From assembly GCA_023053685.1 (NCBI GenBank), contig JALIGW010000016.1, positions 1 through 64,000 on the forward strand: 64,000 nt of DNA, given 5' to 3'. The notes below the pieces were generated by a model. The model made no database searches and was not told the DNA's origin. It saw only the letters and a program-made list of their open reading frames with translations. The position numbers and the translations under genes were made by a program. Shown in pieces: positions 1-12,233 of this stretch (position 1 is its first letter; every line of letters begins with the position of its first letter). This stretch comes from Diadophis punctatus similis. Its lineage: Eukaryota; Chordata; Lepidosauria; Squamata; Dipsadidae.

Positions 1-618
1 TTTGGGGTCTTGAGGAAATGGAGCAATGAAAAGTGTGGAATTCATCTTCAACTTTTATCAGGCCCTAGAGTTGGCAAATGAATTGTTTTTCTGGGCAAAT
101 TAACTTATGCCCCAACTATTGGGATGAGTTTTTTCAGATGAATGATGAATTGACCCCAGCTGGAACATCTGTAGAAGTAATGCCCCATTTAGGATACTGT
201 GAAAGCAAGTACTATCATCCTTTTTGTCTATTCTTCGGTCTCTAGTGGGAGGAAGAAACAGCTCTACATGGAGAGATTATTTCTTTTGTGTTTTTCGGGC
301 CAACTGAAAAACTAGCATTGATCTTTCTGCAAGCATCTCCCCAAGGCTGAAAGGCATGTAGGATACTGGAAAAAGTTAAAAAAAATAGACATTTAATTTA
401 GCCTATTTAAATTCTTAGTTAAATAGTCAACTAGTTGTTTAAGGAATGTTTCCTTTGAGCAGTATAATTCTGGTCCACTTTCTGAACTACTACAGTGGAA
501 TAATGTTTTCCACCTAACGATTTTCATTCTCTCTGTGCATTAGTGTCTCATGTGAAGTTGCTGTCAGTAGGTTAGAAAGCCCCCACATGATTTTTCTTTT
601 GTCTGATACAGTAGAAAT
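1..618. other. No recognised feature
   Basis: This is AT-rich DNA without a convincing open frame or a repeat that I can name. It could be single-copy intergenic or intronic sequence. Confidence 0.4.
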
Positions 619-753
619 AAGGGGTCCCCAAACTTGGCAACTTTAAGAGTTGTGGACTTCAACTCCCAGAATTCTCCAGCCAGCTATGTTGGCTGGAGAA
701 TTCTGGGAGTTGAACTCCACAACTCTTAAAGTTGCCAAGTTTGAAGACCTTTG
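619..753. mobile_element. Short palindromic hAT-like MITE
   Basis: Two arms of about 60 bp are inverted copies around a short centre near 685-692. The left arm starts AAGGGGTCCCCAAACTTGGC and the right arm ends GCCAAGTTTGAAGACCTTTG. The outer sequence resembles the CAGGGGTCCCCAAACT ends of non-autonomous hAT elements. The flanking octamers (gtagaaat and caatagat) agree at only four positions, so I do not claim a target duplication. No transposase is present, and the outer right end has decayed. Confidence 0.6.
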
Positions 754-1655
754 CAATAGATCCATCTAACTCTTTTGTTTTAGGAGTGCAAGCAAACGTT
801 TCCTCCTGATTCCCAAAATATTTTTTATATTTTTTATATTTAACTAACCTTCTGCTTTTTTCCACTTTTGTTGTTTTTGGAACTTGGAATATGCCCTTTG
901 GATGATGATTATTGTCCTAGTTAGATAACAACAGAAGGTAACCACAAGCCTAAAAACAAATGATTTATTAACATACAACTTTTGTCTAATTTGTAAGAAT
1001 ATGTTGAGGATGCTCCTCCCTTCTAAAATTCATGTATTTGGTAGATATGAATACAGTTACAAAAATCGCTCACATTCTGTTTGACTGTTAACTGTACATC
1101 CTTTTGGGCTTAGATATTCAACTTCCCTACTTGAAAGAACAGCCCATTGGGATCTGAATCAAAGATTGTCCTCTTTCCTCTTGGGATCAGATACATTATG
1201 AGCAGAACTGCTAAGTCGAGGCAATTCAGCTGAGAACCCACTGTATTTAAAAAAAAACCCAGGGTATTGTGTAAAGGTGATGTATTTATCTGAATGCTGA
1301 TTTTTTTTTGTACTTACCACATTTTATTTTATTACTAAATTTTCTTTTTATCTACTTTACCCTCTAATCAGATTCTGTATTTTACTTTTATTTTATTTGA
1401 TATAGACATAAGACTAATCAATTAATTAAACTCCTCCTCGATTATTATTTTGCTTGAAATATGTTTTTGATAAATTTAAAATAATGTTTTACATAAAAGA
1501 AATTTAATACCAGCATATTGCTGCTTTATTATTTGGTGGTTTTTCCTCCCTTTTGGTTAAATATGTTGTTTTTAGTATTTTTCAAATCTACTCACGCTAA
1601 GAGGCTGTCCTACTTAAGCTCGTTTTCATTTCATTGGGGTTTACTAGAGGCAACT
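754..1655. other. No recognised feature
   Basis: AT-rich sequence with no supported gene or repeat. Confidence 0.35.
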
Positions 1656-1735
1656 GTTTATTTATTTCAAGTATTTCTATGCCACCCCAATCAAAACAAC
1701 TCTGAACAGTTGATGCAGAAAGAAAAATACAGTAA
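1656..1735 (-). mobile_element. LINE 3'-end fragment
   Basis: A run of TTTATTTATTTC followed by a text like 'tatgccaccccaatc' resembles the reversed 3' end of L2/CR1-group LINEs, whose plus form reads 'gggtggcat...aaataaat'. It is short and diverged, so this is a weak call. Confidence 0.35.
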
Positions 1736-1743
1736 ATGTCTGC

Positions 1744-2204
<461 letters not shown>

Positions 2205-2801
2205 TTTTATTTATTTACTGCATATTTAAATTTATTGGCTGCCCAAATCCAGTGGACTCTGGGTGGCTTAAAAACTAAAGAAATAAAACATATAAACAGT
2301 GAGAAACATTACCTCAAAAGGCAGCCTAGGTAATGCATGGTCTATAAAACCAGGGTTACATGTTCGCAATATTGGGAGCCCAAAGGTATGAAGGCTGCTA
2401 AATATTGTTTAAGGGCAGTCTCAGGTAGATAGTGTTATAATATCTAGACAGATGGTATAAGGCCACATTTTACTGTTGCTAAGTCCTCCTGTTCCATAGA
2501 AGGCTGCAAATGGCTTATCAGCTGGAGAAGGTGTAGCCCCATCTGGTCACTGCTTTCACTCTAGAAAACCTCTAAGTTGTAAACCTGTTCCCTGATTTGA
2601 ATATTTGCCCATCAGCTCCAGTCGTGAATGAGGACATCCATGTAGCAACAGCAACAGTAACTCTGACTTGTCAGAGTTCTAGAATCTAGTCCCTTGTAAA
2701 TACCTAGCATGATTGGGAAAGGATGGCCATAGCATCTCCCTCAAGACCCAGGGCAGCAATGTAGAACAAGATATCACCACCATAATGAACATACTGTACC
2801 C

Positions 2802-3227
2802 CATGGGTCCTCAAACTACGGCCCGCTGAAGCTATTAATCTGGTCCACGCAGGTCTTTGAGGCTCCCCCGCCCACATTGCCCCGCCCACCCTTCGGCCGA
2901 GCACAGGACTTACCTTCGCGAGCCCTGCAGGCTGGAACTGAAAGGTAAGGCCAACAATTTTGGCCTGCAGAATGCTGCTGGAGGCAGGGGAGGTGAAAAA
3001 TGGGGCACACAGATGCTCCAGGAGGCCAAAAAATGCGCAAAAGCTGCCTGTTTTTCACCTTCCCTGCCTCCAGAAGATGGATAGAGAAAGAGAGATAGAT
3101 AGACAGAGAGAGAGAAATAAACAGAGAGAGAGAGGGAGGGAAAGAGAGAGAGACAAAAAGAGAAAGAGAGAGACAGACAGACAGAAGGAGAGAGAGAGAG
3201 AGAAAGGGAGGGAGGGAGGGAGGGAGG

Positions 3228-3312
<85 letters not shown>

Positions 3313-3663
3313 CTCAAGCTCCTTGGGGCTGAGAAGAATTGCTGCAAAACTGAGTTTCCTGAAGTGGACCATTAGACTCCTAAACAACTGAAACAATGAT
3401 CTAGTAAAAAGAAAAGTCAACCAAAAGAGCAACATGCAAACAAAAGCAAATAAAACACCCCCAGGAGCAAAGCAACTTAAAGTTTAATTTGTGTGCATTG
3501 TTTAATGGACTGTTAAATTGGCCATGCCCACCTAGTCACATGACCTAGCCACGCCCACCCAGTCACATGACCACTTAGCCACGCCCACCCAACCGGTCTG
3601 GGCCCCCCAACAGCCTGAGGGACCATGAAGTGGCCCCTTGTTTAAAAAGTTTGAGGACCCCTG
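2802..3663. mobile_element. Non-autonomous hAT element, 862 bp
   Basis: The ends are inverted: CATGGGTCCTCAAACT on the left and AGTTTGAGGACCCCTG on the right. Perfect 8-bp duplications, ctgtaccc, flank the element at 2794-2801 and 3664-3671, which is the hAT hallmark. The interior holds a 250-bp GA-rich block and, near 3,525-3,600, imperfect tandem copies of a 'ccacgcccacc...gtcacatgac' unit. There is no transposase frame, so it would need a helper element to move. It lies inside an older LINE relic. Confidence 0.9.
3060..3309. repeat. GA-rich simple repeat
   Basis: An interrupted (GA)n and (GGGA)n block ends in a pure run of about 40 AG units at 3233-3308. It lies inside a hAT element. The apparent ER-rich or SLSL-rich frames on the two strands are artefacts of this repeat. 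Confidence 0.97.
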
Positions 3664-4417
3664 CTGTACCCCAAGCTACTGAATGTGCTTCCTAGCAGCA
3701 ACATATAGATGCAGGAAAGTAGATGAGATGAGAGTGACCCTTGTGGCATCCCACAAGCCAGGGACTACCAGGCAAGTTCTCTTTCCCTACCAATGTAGAT
3801 TGGAATTGCCCATTAGGGAAGGAGGGAAATCATTGCAAAAAAAACACCCCCAATCAAAAAGGATATCACAGTTAAAAGTATCAAAAGCTATTGACAGATC
3901 TATCAAGGTTTGATTGGGTCCATTTGTCTTATCCAGGTCACAACGCAGATCACCTAGGAGAACAAACAAAGCCAGGCCTGAAGCTCCAGTGAAAAGGGTC
4001 CATATAATCTGCTTCCTCTAAGATGCCGCAAAGTTAGTTTACCGCCACTGTCTCAACAACCTTCATCAAACAGAGATTGGAGACTGGTCAATGGGATTTT
4101 TTTTTTAAACAACACTGGGTTGAGGGATGGCGTTTTAAGCAAAAGATATACCAAAGCCTATTTCAGGGCTGCTGAAAACCTCTCCTTCTCACAGTGAGAT
4201 GTTGACAAAGTGGTCATTCAACAAGCAGACACACACGTCATGTACAAGCTGTGAAGGACAGGAGTCCAACAACCACATAGCAGAAGATATAAAAGACAGC
4301 GCTTTATCCATTTCCTCAAATGTCACAGACCAGAAGTAGTCACACATAAACAGGGGGAAATGATGGTCCATTCCCTCCCTATAGACTATGTCCAAGTGGA
4401 ATTAAGGCTACAGGGAA

Positions 4418-4508
4418 TCTGAGCACTGAATGGCAAAATTCAGAGATTGGACACGCATTTGTCTGAAATGGTATAGGGGGCCTAAGCAGGGGGCTGGACT
4501 CGAAGACC
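4418..4508 (+). mobile_element. CR1 LINE 3' end
   Basis: The text 'ggacacgcatttgtctgaaa', then 'gcagggggctggactcgaag', then 'acctccaaggtccctttcaa' is the characteristic 3' terminus of snake CR1 elements. The pentamer array beginning directly after it fits the known habit of snake CR1 tails to seed AATAG-type microsatellites. Confidence 0.8.
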
Positions 4509-4697
4509 TCCAAGGTCCCTTTCAAATCTATTATTCTATTCTATTCTATTCTATTCTATTCTATTCTATTCTATTCTATTCTAGTCTAGTCTAGTCTAGT
4601 CTAGTCTAGTCTAGTCTAGTCTAGTCTAGTCTAGTCTAGTCTAGCCTAGCCTAGCCTAGCCTAGCCTAGTCTAGCCTAGTCTAGTCTAGTCTAGTCT
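4509..4697. repeat. Pentamer array CTATT to CTAGT to CTAGC
   Basis: Units of CTATT (about 4509-4582) give way to CTAGT, then a patch of CTAGC (about 4644-4668), then CTAGT again. The block pattern suggests point-mutated units that spread by slippage. The array is attached to the CR1 3' end just upstream. Confidence 0.97.
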
Positions 4698-4752
4698 AAG
4701 TGCTGCATAAAATTCTTATAGTAGCCAAGAGGAAGATCACAAGACTATAAAT

Positions 4753-5154
4753 CCATGATGGTGAACCTATGGCACGTGGAGCCATATCTGCCGGCACGTG
4801 AGCTGTTGCCCTAGCTCAGCTCCAGTGCGCATGTGCTTGCCCACCAGCTGATTTTTTGCTCACACGGAAGCTCTGGGAGGGCAATTTCGGCCTCCGGAGG
4901 GCTTCCGGGGTGGCGGGGGGAGCATTTTCACCCCCCCCAAACTCCAAGAAAGCCTCTGGAGCCTGGGGAGGCGAAAAACAGGCCTATCGGGCCCACTAGA
5001 AGTCAGGAAATGGGGGAGCGGGGGGTCACACATGCATGTGCAGGGGGTGGGGCAAGTGGGGGCTTTGAATTATGGGTGTGGGCATGCATGTGTGCACGAT
5101 AACGCGTGCATGCACTATTTTGGCACCCGAGGGAAAAAAGGTTTGCCATCACTG
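4753..5154. mobile_element. Non-autonomous hAT element, family A
   Basis: The ends read CCATGATGGTGAACCTATGG and, inverted, TTTGCCATCACTG. The flanking octamers ctataaat (4745-4752 and 5155-5162) are identical. The interior is GC-rich with 'gtgcgcatgtgc'-type half-palindromes and no transposase. Related copies lie at 12833, 25952 and 32405. Confidence 0.9.
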
Positions 5155-5162
5155 CTATAAAT

Positions 5163-5550
5163 AGTCTCTGAATGGTAGCTGTCTTATTGCCATTGCGAAT
5201 GGCCAAACTTGGGCATGTAACCATGTCTGGTCAAATTTGCTTTCAGATTTCCTCTATTGATGTTCCAGGCCTCATGGTGGGGCTTCATCTCTTAAACAAT
5301 TTCAGTAAACCAAAATACCCTCTGGAATCAGTCCTCAGAAACAGACTGTTCAGGGTCAATAATGTCAGGGTTTGGCTTATTTCCTTATACAGCTATTTAC
5401 TAGATGCTGAACAGAAATGTCTACTAGAAAACTCAGAAAATCTCTTAAGTATCCTCTGAAAATCAATTGGATCCATTAGACACCTGGGGAATTGGTCCTA
5501 CTGCCCTATAGAAGTTCTAGGAACCTACTAACTAGGTAGTAGTTAATAGT
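5163..5550. other. No recognised feature
   Basis: Mixed-composition sequence. A 95-codon frame (5172-5459) resembles nothing I know. Confidence 0.35.
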
Positions 5551-5606
5551 TAGGTAGTCGCCGCCCTGAGTCCTTTGGGAGTTGGGCGGCATATAAGAAC
5601 ACCATA
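5551..5606 (+). mobile_element. L2-like LINE 3'-end fragment
   Basis: The text 'gccgccctgagtcctttggg' followed by 'agttgggcggcatataag' is the conserved 3' end of squamate L2/CR1-group elements and leads directly into a TAAA array. Confidence 0.75.
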
Positions 5607-5812
<206 letters not shown>

Positions 5813-7381
5813 AGTAGCATGATTGTACACCTTACCTCACAAAGAACATAGTACTCTGTTTAACTGTCCAAGAATAAACAGTCATTTTCAGGCATTCTTT
5901 ATTTGAAATGCTGCCCAACCTAATTTGAGATCAGAGATGAAAGAATTATAAAAACAAAGAAAGGGACATTAAGGTTCTCTATTAACAATTCACTTCCAAA
6001 TATTTTATACAGCATACTGATCAATCTTTCTGACAATGGTAGGATGTATTATGATTCTATTTAAATTCATAATTTAATAATTAGCGAGAATTATTAGAAA
6101 CAACTACTAATGAGCAATATAAAATTTGCCATTGATGAATAGCTTATGCAAATTATATGATTATTCTCTTTCGTACTTTTTTTCGGATAATTTTTCTTTC
6201 CTTTCGGCATAAATGGTCATTCTACTGTTAGAAGATTCATGTTTTTGGTTCCATATAATTTTAAAATCCCATCAAGACTAACATTGAGTAGTTTATTCAC
6301 GTACAATAGATTATGTCTATAGTATATTTATACTTTTATTAGCATTTTTCTTTACAAGTGTAGAATATCCACAGAATGGTTTTTGTAGTCTATCATGTTT
6401 TTTTTTCAATCTTCTGGAAATAACAGTATATCTGCTTTATTTTTGTCTTTTGACCAGTGCCATAACATAGCCCTGACCTAGCTTACTGAGGCTGTTATCA
6501 GTTAATAATTGAATGATACCCACTGATACTAAATCTGCCAGATGCTTCTGCATTTTTCTCTCATTAATCTCTTTCCAGCATGTTTTGAGTTACTCATGGT
6601 CCCAATGAAAAGAGGATTTTCATAACTAACACTTCTACAATATTAAAATTGTACTTTTCCATACTGTAAAAACAGTTGAACCAATGAGCCATTTGTCATG
6701 CATCTTAATTTTAATATGAAATACTAATCAGCCTTTACAGTCATGTTCCCCCCTTGCACCGTTATCTTTTTTATGAGCACATTAGCGTTGTTATTAGGGG
6801 AGAGGACTCCTATGGACATAAACACACTTAGCATTTATTTATTCCTTCTTTTGAGTTCATCATTGGAGACAATCACCTATGCTACAGAAGCAGATGCTAT
6901 CACTTTTGTTAAGGTTATATGGAGGTTTGATATTAAAGGAAGTAAACCTGTAGAATATTTGATGTCATTGATTGGATCATGGGTTGTTTTATGTATATTG
7001 TGCAGACATTTCTTTGTTGTGACAGATTCATCTTGTTGCATCGTTCCATAAAACAAAAACGACTTTGAATAGTCGCTGCTTCATTCTGTTAGCAGAGAAT
7101 GGGAAATGCCCATGTATCATTCTTGGCTGAGAGAATGCTATACCAGAATTTGACTTACATTTTCTCAAAAGTATTCTTCCACTGCAGAAGAGGTTTGGGT
7201 TTTTATACCAGATTCTCAAGAAGCTTAAGAACGTATTTCAGAGTGATACTGTTTTTGTTTTCAAGCATACTTTAGAGATAGTAGTGGGTACAGTTATGTT
7301 CTGTTGCACAAGTTTTCTTCATTCTGAAGCATCATTGGTTGCCATCATTTCCAACTCTGAAAACAACAGAGTATTTCCGAT

Positions 7382-7382
<1 letters not shown>
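5813..7382. other. No recognised feature
   Basis: AT-rich, single-copy-looking DNA. A 102-codon plus frame at 6743-7051 has no recognisable motif and no splice or promoter context, so I do not call it a gene. Confidence 0.4.
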
Positions 7383-7427
<45 letters not shown>

Positions 7428-7442
7428 AATAATAATAATAAT

Positions 7443-7473
<31 letters not shown>
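7383..7473. repeat. Compound (GAT)n(AAT)n(AAC)n array
   Basis: The block order is GAT, AAT, AAC. It abuts the 3' end of a minus-strand CR1, so read in the LINE direction it is a (GTT)n tail that later diversified. The D-run and N-run frame here is an artefact. Confidence 0.97.
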
Positions 7474-7885
7474 GACTTGGAAGGGTCCTTGGAGGTCTTC
7501 TAGTCCAACCCCCTGCTTAGGCAGGAAACCCTACACCACTTCAGACAAATGGTTATCCAACATCTTCTTAAAAACTTCCAGTGTTGGAGCATTCACAACT
7601 TCTGGAGGCAAACTGTTCCACTGATTAATTGTTCTCACTGTCAGGAAATTTCTCCTTAGTTCTAAGTTGCTTCTCTCCTTGTTTAGTTTCCACCCATTGC
7701 TTCTTGTTCTACCCTCAGGTGCTTTGGAGAATAGTTTGACTCCCTCTTCTTTGTGGCAACCCCTGAGATATTGGAACACTGCTATCATGTCACCCCTGGT
7801 CCTTCTTTTCATTAAACTAGACATACCCAGTTCCTGCAACCATTCTTGATATGTTTTAGCCTCCAGTCCCCTAATATTCCCCACC
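7474..7885 (-). mobile_element. 5'-truncated CR1 LINE, RT C-terminus and 3' end
   Basis: The 3' terminus reads (reversed) 'acttggaagggtccttggag' and 'gtcttctagtccaacccc'. The minus frame at 7531-7884 codes for about 117 residues with the CR1 C-terminal signature RRTRGDMIAVFQYLRG, then RTRSNGWKLNKERSNLELRR, then NQWNSLPPEVVNAPTLEVFK, in one open frame. That open frame suggests a fairly young copy. Everything upstream of this domain is missing, as in typical 5'-truncated insertions. Confidence 0.88.
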
Positions 7886-8154
7886 TCTTTGGAATATAAG
7901 GAAAGCTTGGGATGCCAGGGAAACTGCCCACCACTAGAGACATGATTGAGTAATGAAAGAGAAGGTAACTAAATAGTGAATAACACTATGTCCCACTAAT
8001 GATAATTTGTCTGACATTCTTATTTTCCTTGAAATAAATTTTCAGAACAAAATTTCTTTTTATCGATTTGAGAGAGAAATGGTAGGGAAAAAAATGCAGG
8101 AAAACATTTTTTAAACCTCATTATTGATTTAAACAGGGGTCAGGTGCAAACCAT

Positions 8155-8275
8155 TGGTAGTGCCAAAGCTGCTTTTCAAAAGGCACCTGGACTTTCTTGG
8201 GTTTTTTTTTCTTTTTAAAACATTTTGCTTCTCATCCAAGAAGGTTCTTCAATTTTCCATAGAATGGAGAATCTC
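8155..8275 (-). mobile_element. Possible Penelope-like element fragment
   Basis: The text 'cttttcaaaaggcacctgga' plus 'gcttctcatccaagaaggtt' is a reversed form of a repeat that in other vertebrates follows GIY-YIG-bearing retroelements ('ttggatgagaagcgaaacg'). No coding sequence is present. The family name is from memory and uncertain. A related text lies at 43,560-43,680. Confidence 0.35.
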
Positions 8276-8579
8276 CACAGATATTAAACCATTAGTATTT
8301 TTAGGTGCTCTCTCCTGATCTATACTTTTTGAAGTATTTACATTATTTCTTTTGCTTTTTTTTTTCAATATCCAGATTTCACAACTATATGTTATTAGTA
8401 GGAAAGAAATTATCATTGCTTAACTATCAATCAATCTTTATTATAGTCATAGACTACCATAAGAAGGGTGGTGTATAAATAATAATTTTAAAAGCAAATA
8501 ATGAAAATAAACAAAGTTAACAACACAATAGTGTTTGCTTAGCTATTCATATTTGCTTAACTATTCATATTTGATATCA

Positions 8580-8870
8580 TACAAAGATGCTTATCTTTCA
8601 AAATCTTGCCCACATTTTTCACTAACTTCTCCCTAGAATTAAGCTCCTCTTTATGTGGCCAGCAGGCTGTCCATCTTTATTCTTAAACCTAAGCAAGAAA
8701 ATTTACCACCTTCATTTTTAGTGAGCTCACAAAGCATGCTGGTTAACATTACCTTTGTCTTCCTAATGTGTAACATTAACCCAGATTTTTCATCCTCCAT
8801 ATTTACTTTTGCAATGTGCTTCTCTGAGATCTTTTTACTTTCAGTTAACAAAATGGTTAATCTACAAATC
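8580..8870 (-). pseudogene. Decayed RTE/Bov-B-like reverse-transcriptase fragment
   Basis: A 66-codon minus frame reads SGLMLHIRKTKVM and later FSCLGLRIKMD. This corresponds to the 'GLKLNIQKTK...FLGSKI' stretch just C-terminal to the catalytic YADD region in RTE-type reverse transcriptases. The catalytic motif itself is not in the frame, and stops flank it. It is an old fragment. Upstream sequence to about 9,240 may belong to the same element but is too decayed to follow. Confidence 0.5.
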
Positions 8871-9353
8871 CTCCAAGTTTGATTTCACCTATTATCTCTT
8901 CCAGTTCTGCCAACCTTCTATTTAAAACAAATATGGGGACAATATTCTTTCTTTAACATCATTTGCTTTAATTAGATCCCTTTCATGATTACTTCTGAAT
9001 AGTCCTATCTTTATTTTCCTCTGATTTTCTTAAAACATCTGTCAATATTGTTAATTTCCCGAAGTTGCATTCTTGATTGAGCTATTGATTCTTCCACTTC
9101 TTTCTTGCCATTCAAAGTCTGCATTTAGTTGCAATACTACACATCCTTCTTGTTGTTGCAGAGTTTTCATCCTCCATCTTTCCCTGAATATCATGACAAC
9201 TATTATTCTGAAAGCCACTTGGAACGTTTTCAATTATGGATTTGTTTGTCTGTTTAACTTGTATGGCTGCCCAACACAGTGACTAGATGGCCATTTTTTG
9301 CTTTGGTTTTCACAATATCTCTAATCTTTTTCTATAGCAATTTGGTTTCTCTT
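8871..9353. other. No clear feature; possibly more of the RTE relic
   Basis: Short overlapping frames on both strands and no repeat boundary that I can define. Confidence 0.3.
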
Positions 9354-9356
9354 ATT

Positions 9357-9482
<126 letters not shown>

Positions 9483-9880
9483 TATTTGGTTTAGCTTATA
9501 TGCCACCCAATTCAACATGGACTCAGGGCGGCTTACAACCAGAAACCAGCAAAGACACAATCAAAAACACCAAAAACATCTAAAAAACATGCTAAAATAT
9601 ATCACAATATAAAATCCTTACAATCACACATCTTCTCTCTGGGTTATTAGTTCCAGGCCTGCCGGAAGAGTCAGGTTTTAAAGGCTTTTCGGAAGGCCAG
9701 CAAGGTGGGGGTGGTACGGACCTCAGGCAGTAATTGGTTCCAGAGAGCCAGAGCAGCCACAGAGAAGGCCCTTCCCTGCGGTCCCGCCAGCCAATACAGT
9801 TTGGCTGACGGGACCCGGAGAAGCCCAACTCTGTGGGATCTTACTGGTCTCTGGGATGTGTGAGGTAGCAGATGGTCTGT
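9483..9880 (-). mobile_element. 5'-truncated L2-like LINE
   Basis: Reversed tail text 'atgccacccaattcaacatg' and 'actcagggcggc' is followed by a minus frame (9671-9934) coding for LLPHTSQRPVRSHRVGLLRV, then GRAFSVAALALWNQLLPEV, then LAFRKAFKT. This is the same C-terminal RT segment as in the copies at 14,651 and 57,127. The frame also runs past the recognisable LINE sequence. Confidence 0.8.
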
Positions 9881-10559
9881 TTTGCATGGTAATTTGTTAA
9901 ATTTATATCCATTCTTTGTATTTACCTTACACATTAAAAGTCTTCCAGATCAAGACTTGCTAGAACAACTGTTCTTTAAAAATAAATCTAGGTTTAAGCT
10001 ATATATTTGACACCACAAACAAATAATCTGCACCAGGAAGTATCCTGGTTGACTGGATTGCATTTTTCTAATGCCTAATTGCACTCTGATTGTGTGAATG
10101 CATTGTACGAGGTAAAAATGATGGTGCATGTTTCGATAAAGAGAGAGGGCTACATGTTTTGTGGTTTGGGAGATGTGGAAAAATTCATTATTTTTATACC
10201 AAGAAACTTTCTGGGGACAGGTTTGGATTATGGTGGTCCATTTTGTTCTGGTTTGAAGAATAAGTAAGCCTAGATTCACTTATTCTCAGTTCATATTTCT
10301 TGTAAGTGGAGGCAAGGGTTACAATTATTAAACATTTCTGGCTTTATTTTAACTGTGTCTCAGTCTTATCATAAAGAGGGCAAGTATATCATCAGTTCCA
10401 ATTTCTACTGTAACCTTTAGACTAGTATTGTGGGAAATTATGACTGCAGCCTTTCAATCAATGTCTAACAGAGAATCATAGAGTTGGATGCTCACACTGT
10501 TCTCAGTTTTTCATAAAGTTGACTAGATATAGGATCATTCTCCGAAGAGACCAACAGAA
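9881..10559. other. No recognised feature
   Basis: AT-rich sequence. A 109-codon minus frame (9950-10279) has no recognisable motif. Confidence 0.35.
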
Positions 10560-10564
10560 GTGCA

Positions 10565-10980
10565 TGTCAGGGTTCCAAATAGCATCCAAAACTAAATCAC
10601 AGTCCGAGGCAAAGTATTCCTCAAAGTTCCAATTTATTAACAGAGCCATGTTGGCACATCTGGGAGAAACCTGAATCTGAAGTCCCAGGGGTTTCTCTAC
10701 CCAGTTGAAAGTTCAAGCCCTTGTCCCCACACCCCCAAGTCCATCACGCTGACCAATCTTCATCTGCCAACTTGACAGAAACTCCCATCTCCTTCAGTGC
10801 AGGTGCAGGAGTGCAAAGACAAAGCATGACCTTGACAATCTAGAAGGAACTTGTTATGGCTACATGCAGACATCCCTCATGCAATTACCCCTCCCAAATC
10901 CCCACAGCAAAGAATACATTTTAAAATAGCACGAAGTGTGGCAGGCCAAAGACCCCAACCAAAATGGCTTCGGCCTGACA
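10565..10980 (-). mobile_element. Solo LTR, 416 bp, with 5-bp target duplication
   Basis: The ends are TGTCAGGGTTCC and GGCCTGACA, the TG...CA form with short inverted repeats. The pentamer gtgca occurs immediately on both sides (10560-10564 and 10981-10985). Read on the minus strand, the order is coherent: a CCAAT-type site (reverse of 'gaccaatct'), then an AATAAA signal near 10,635, then the terminal CTGACA. There is no internal coding region, so this is a recombination product of an endogenous retrovirus or Gypsy-type element. I cannot tell which class. Confidence 0.85.
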
Positions 10981-10985
10981 GTGCA

Positions 10986-12225
10986 CGTGTTTGATCTTTA
11001 CATGATAGGATCAACCTCTACCCCTTGCTGAGACTTTATTCTAAGGAACAGTATATCTATATCTACGAGGCTTTGAACACACAAGTTGCCTTTTATTGAA
11101 AAGTGAGGTAACCTAACTGTGATAGCATGAGGGCAGCACCCCCACATGAAACGAAATCTATGTATCAGGACTCCCAGAGAAGCTGTCATTCTGAACAATA
11201 CAGTTAGCAACGGACACATGGCTGGAACAGAAATAATCCATTATGCTGTAGATCTTTTATCATTCTCCCCTTTCCCCCCAGTGAACTGTGTTCTTCTCTT
11301 TTCCCTATTTGGGCTCTATTTTGCTGTATGCAAACCGCAACTCCCTCTTTTCTCTATTCAGCTTTATTTTTCTGAACATTCATTAACTACTCACAAAAGA
11401 CCATGCATGGTAGAAGGAAGTAGCAATTATCTGCTGATTCTGATCCATGTTTAATGGTCAGAGATTAGCATTAGCAGTAATAATGGGGTGTGGGATGCAG
11501 GCTATTTAGGACTGAGGAGCTGACAAGGATCCAACTGGCAGTTCTCAGATGGAAGAAAGGGAGGGTTTGGCTGTGAAAAGTGACGTGTTTGCAAAAAGCG
11601 ATGGAGGAAAATCAGATGCTTCTCTGAGATAGATTTTGAAATATCACATTCTTCCCTTCAAAATAATTGCCTACCTCGGTGTCACTTGTCTTTAGTCAGA
11701 CAGAAATCCTATGCTTGTTGTCTTATTTGGGCAGAAAATTCATTGGAGTCATTGGGATTTTTTTAGTATCTCACAATGAAATGTCAAAAGGAGGGGGGGA
11801 GGCACATCTTTTGCATTTTGTATCACCAGGACAGCTCCTTTGAACTTTGCAGAGGAAATATTTGGCATAATCCTAATCACACTGCGATGCCAATCTGACA
11901 CCATTGCAATGTCTCAGACCAACCAGATGACATGAAATTGGCCTTGGGCACTTGAGGACACACGCTTCCTTTATTATTGGCCAGACTCTTTGCTCTATCT
12001 GACTTTATCTCTACCACCTGCCTGCCCTCACAAACAGTAATATCTACCATTATCTCTAAATTATGTCTCCCATACAGGCATTGATAACCATAAAAAACAA
12101 AACAGTAGTTAGTGCTCATGTGCTCATTTGAATCCCACCCCCACCCCCCAAATGACAAAAGCGGTCATTTGTTTCTTTGTGAAAAGATAAGCCTATCTCA
12201 ATCACAAGGTTGATAATGAAGATCC
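10986..12225. other. No recognised feature
   Basis: Single-copy-looking sequence. Frames of 73-102 codons overlap on opposite strands with no known motif. Confidence 0.4.
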
Positions 12226-12233
12226 CTATGATT

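Larger units (their letters stand above)
2205..4417 (-). mobile_element. Old L2-like LINE relic, split by a hAT element
   Basis: The left edge reads as a reversed LINE tail: TTTATTTATTT followed by 'ttggctgcccaaatccagtgg...gggtggc'. The part from about 3,840 to 4,220 matches a long non-coding LINE-associated text that I recognise from squamates. It includes 'agggtccatataatctgctt', 'ggagactgg' and 'tttcagggctgctg'. No intact frame survives. The hAT element at 2802-3663 sits inside it with a duplicated target, so the LINE is older. The clade assignment comes from memory of these texts and not from an alignment. Confidence 0.5.

Noticed and set aside
2910..3435. Arg/Glu-rich and Ser/Leu-rich frames of 126-145 codons
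   Set aside because: They come from the GA-rich repeat inside a hAT element; the dinucleotide repeat leaves all frames open.
6743..7051. 102-codon plus frame with a hydrophobic segment
   Set aside because: No family resemblance, promoter, splice site or neighbouring coding text; length is within chance for a 64-kb AT-rich window.
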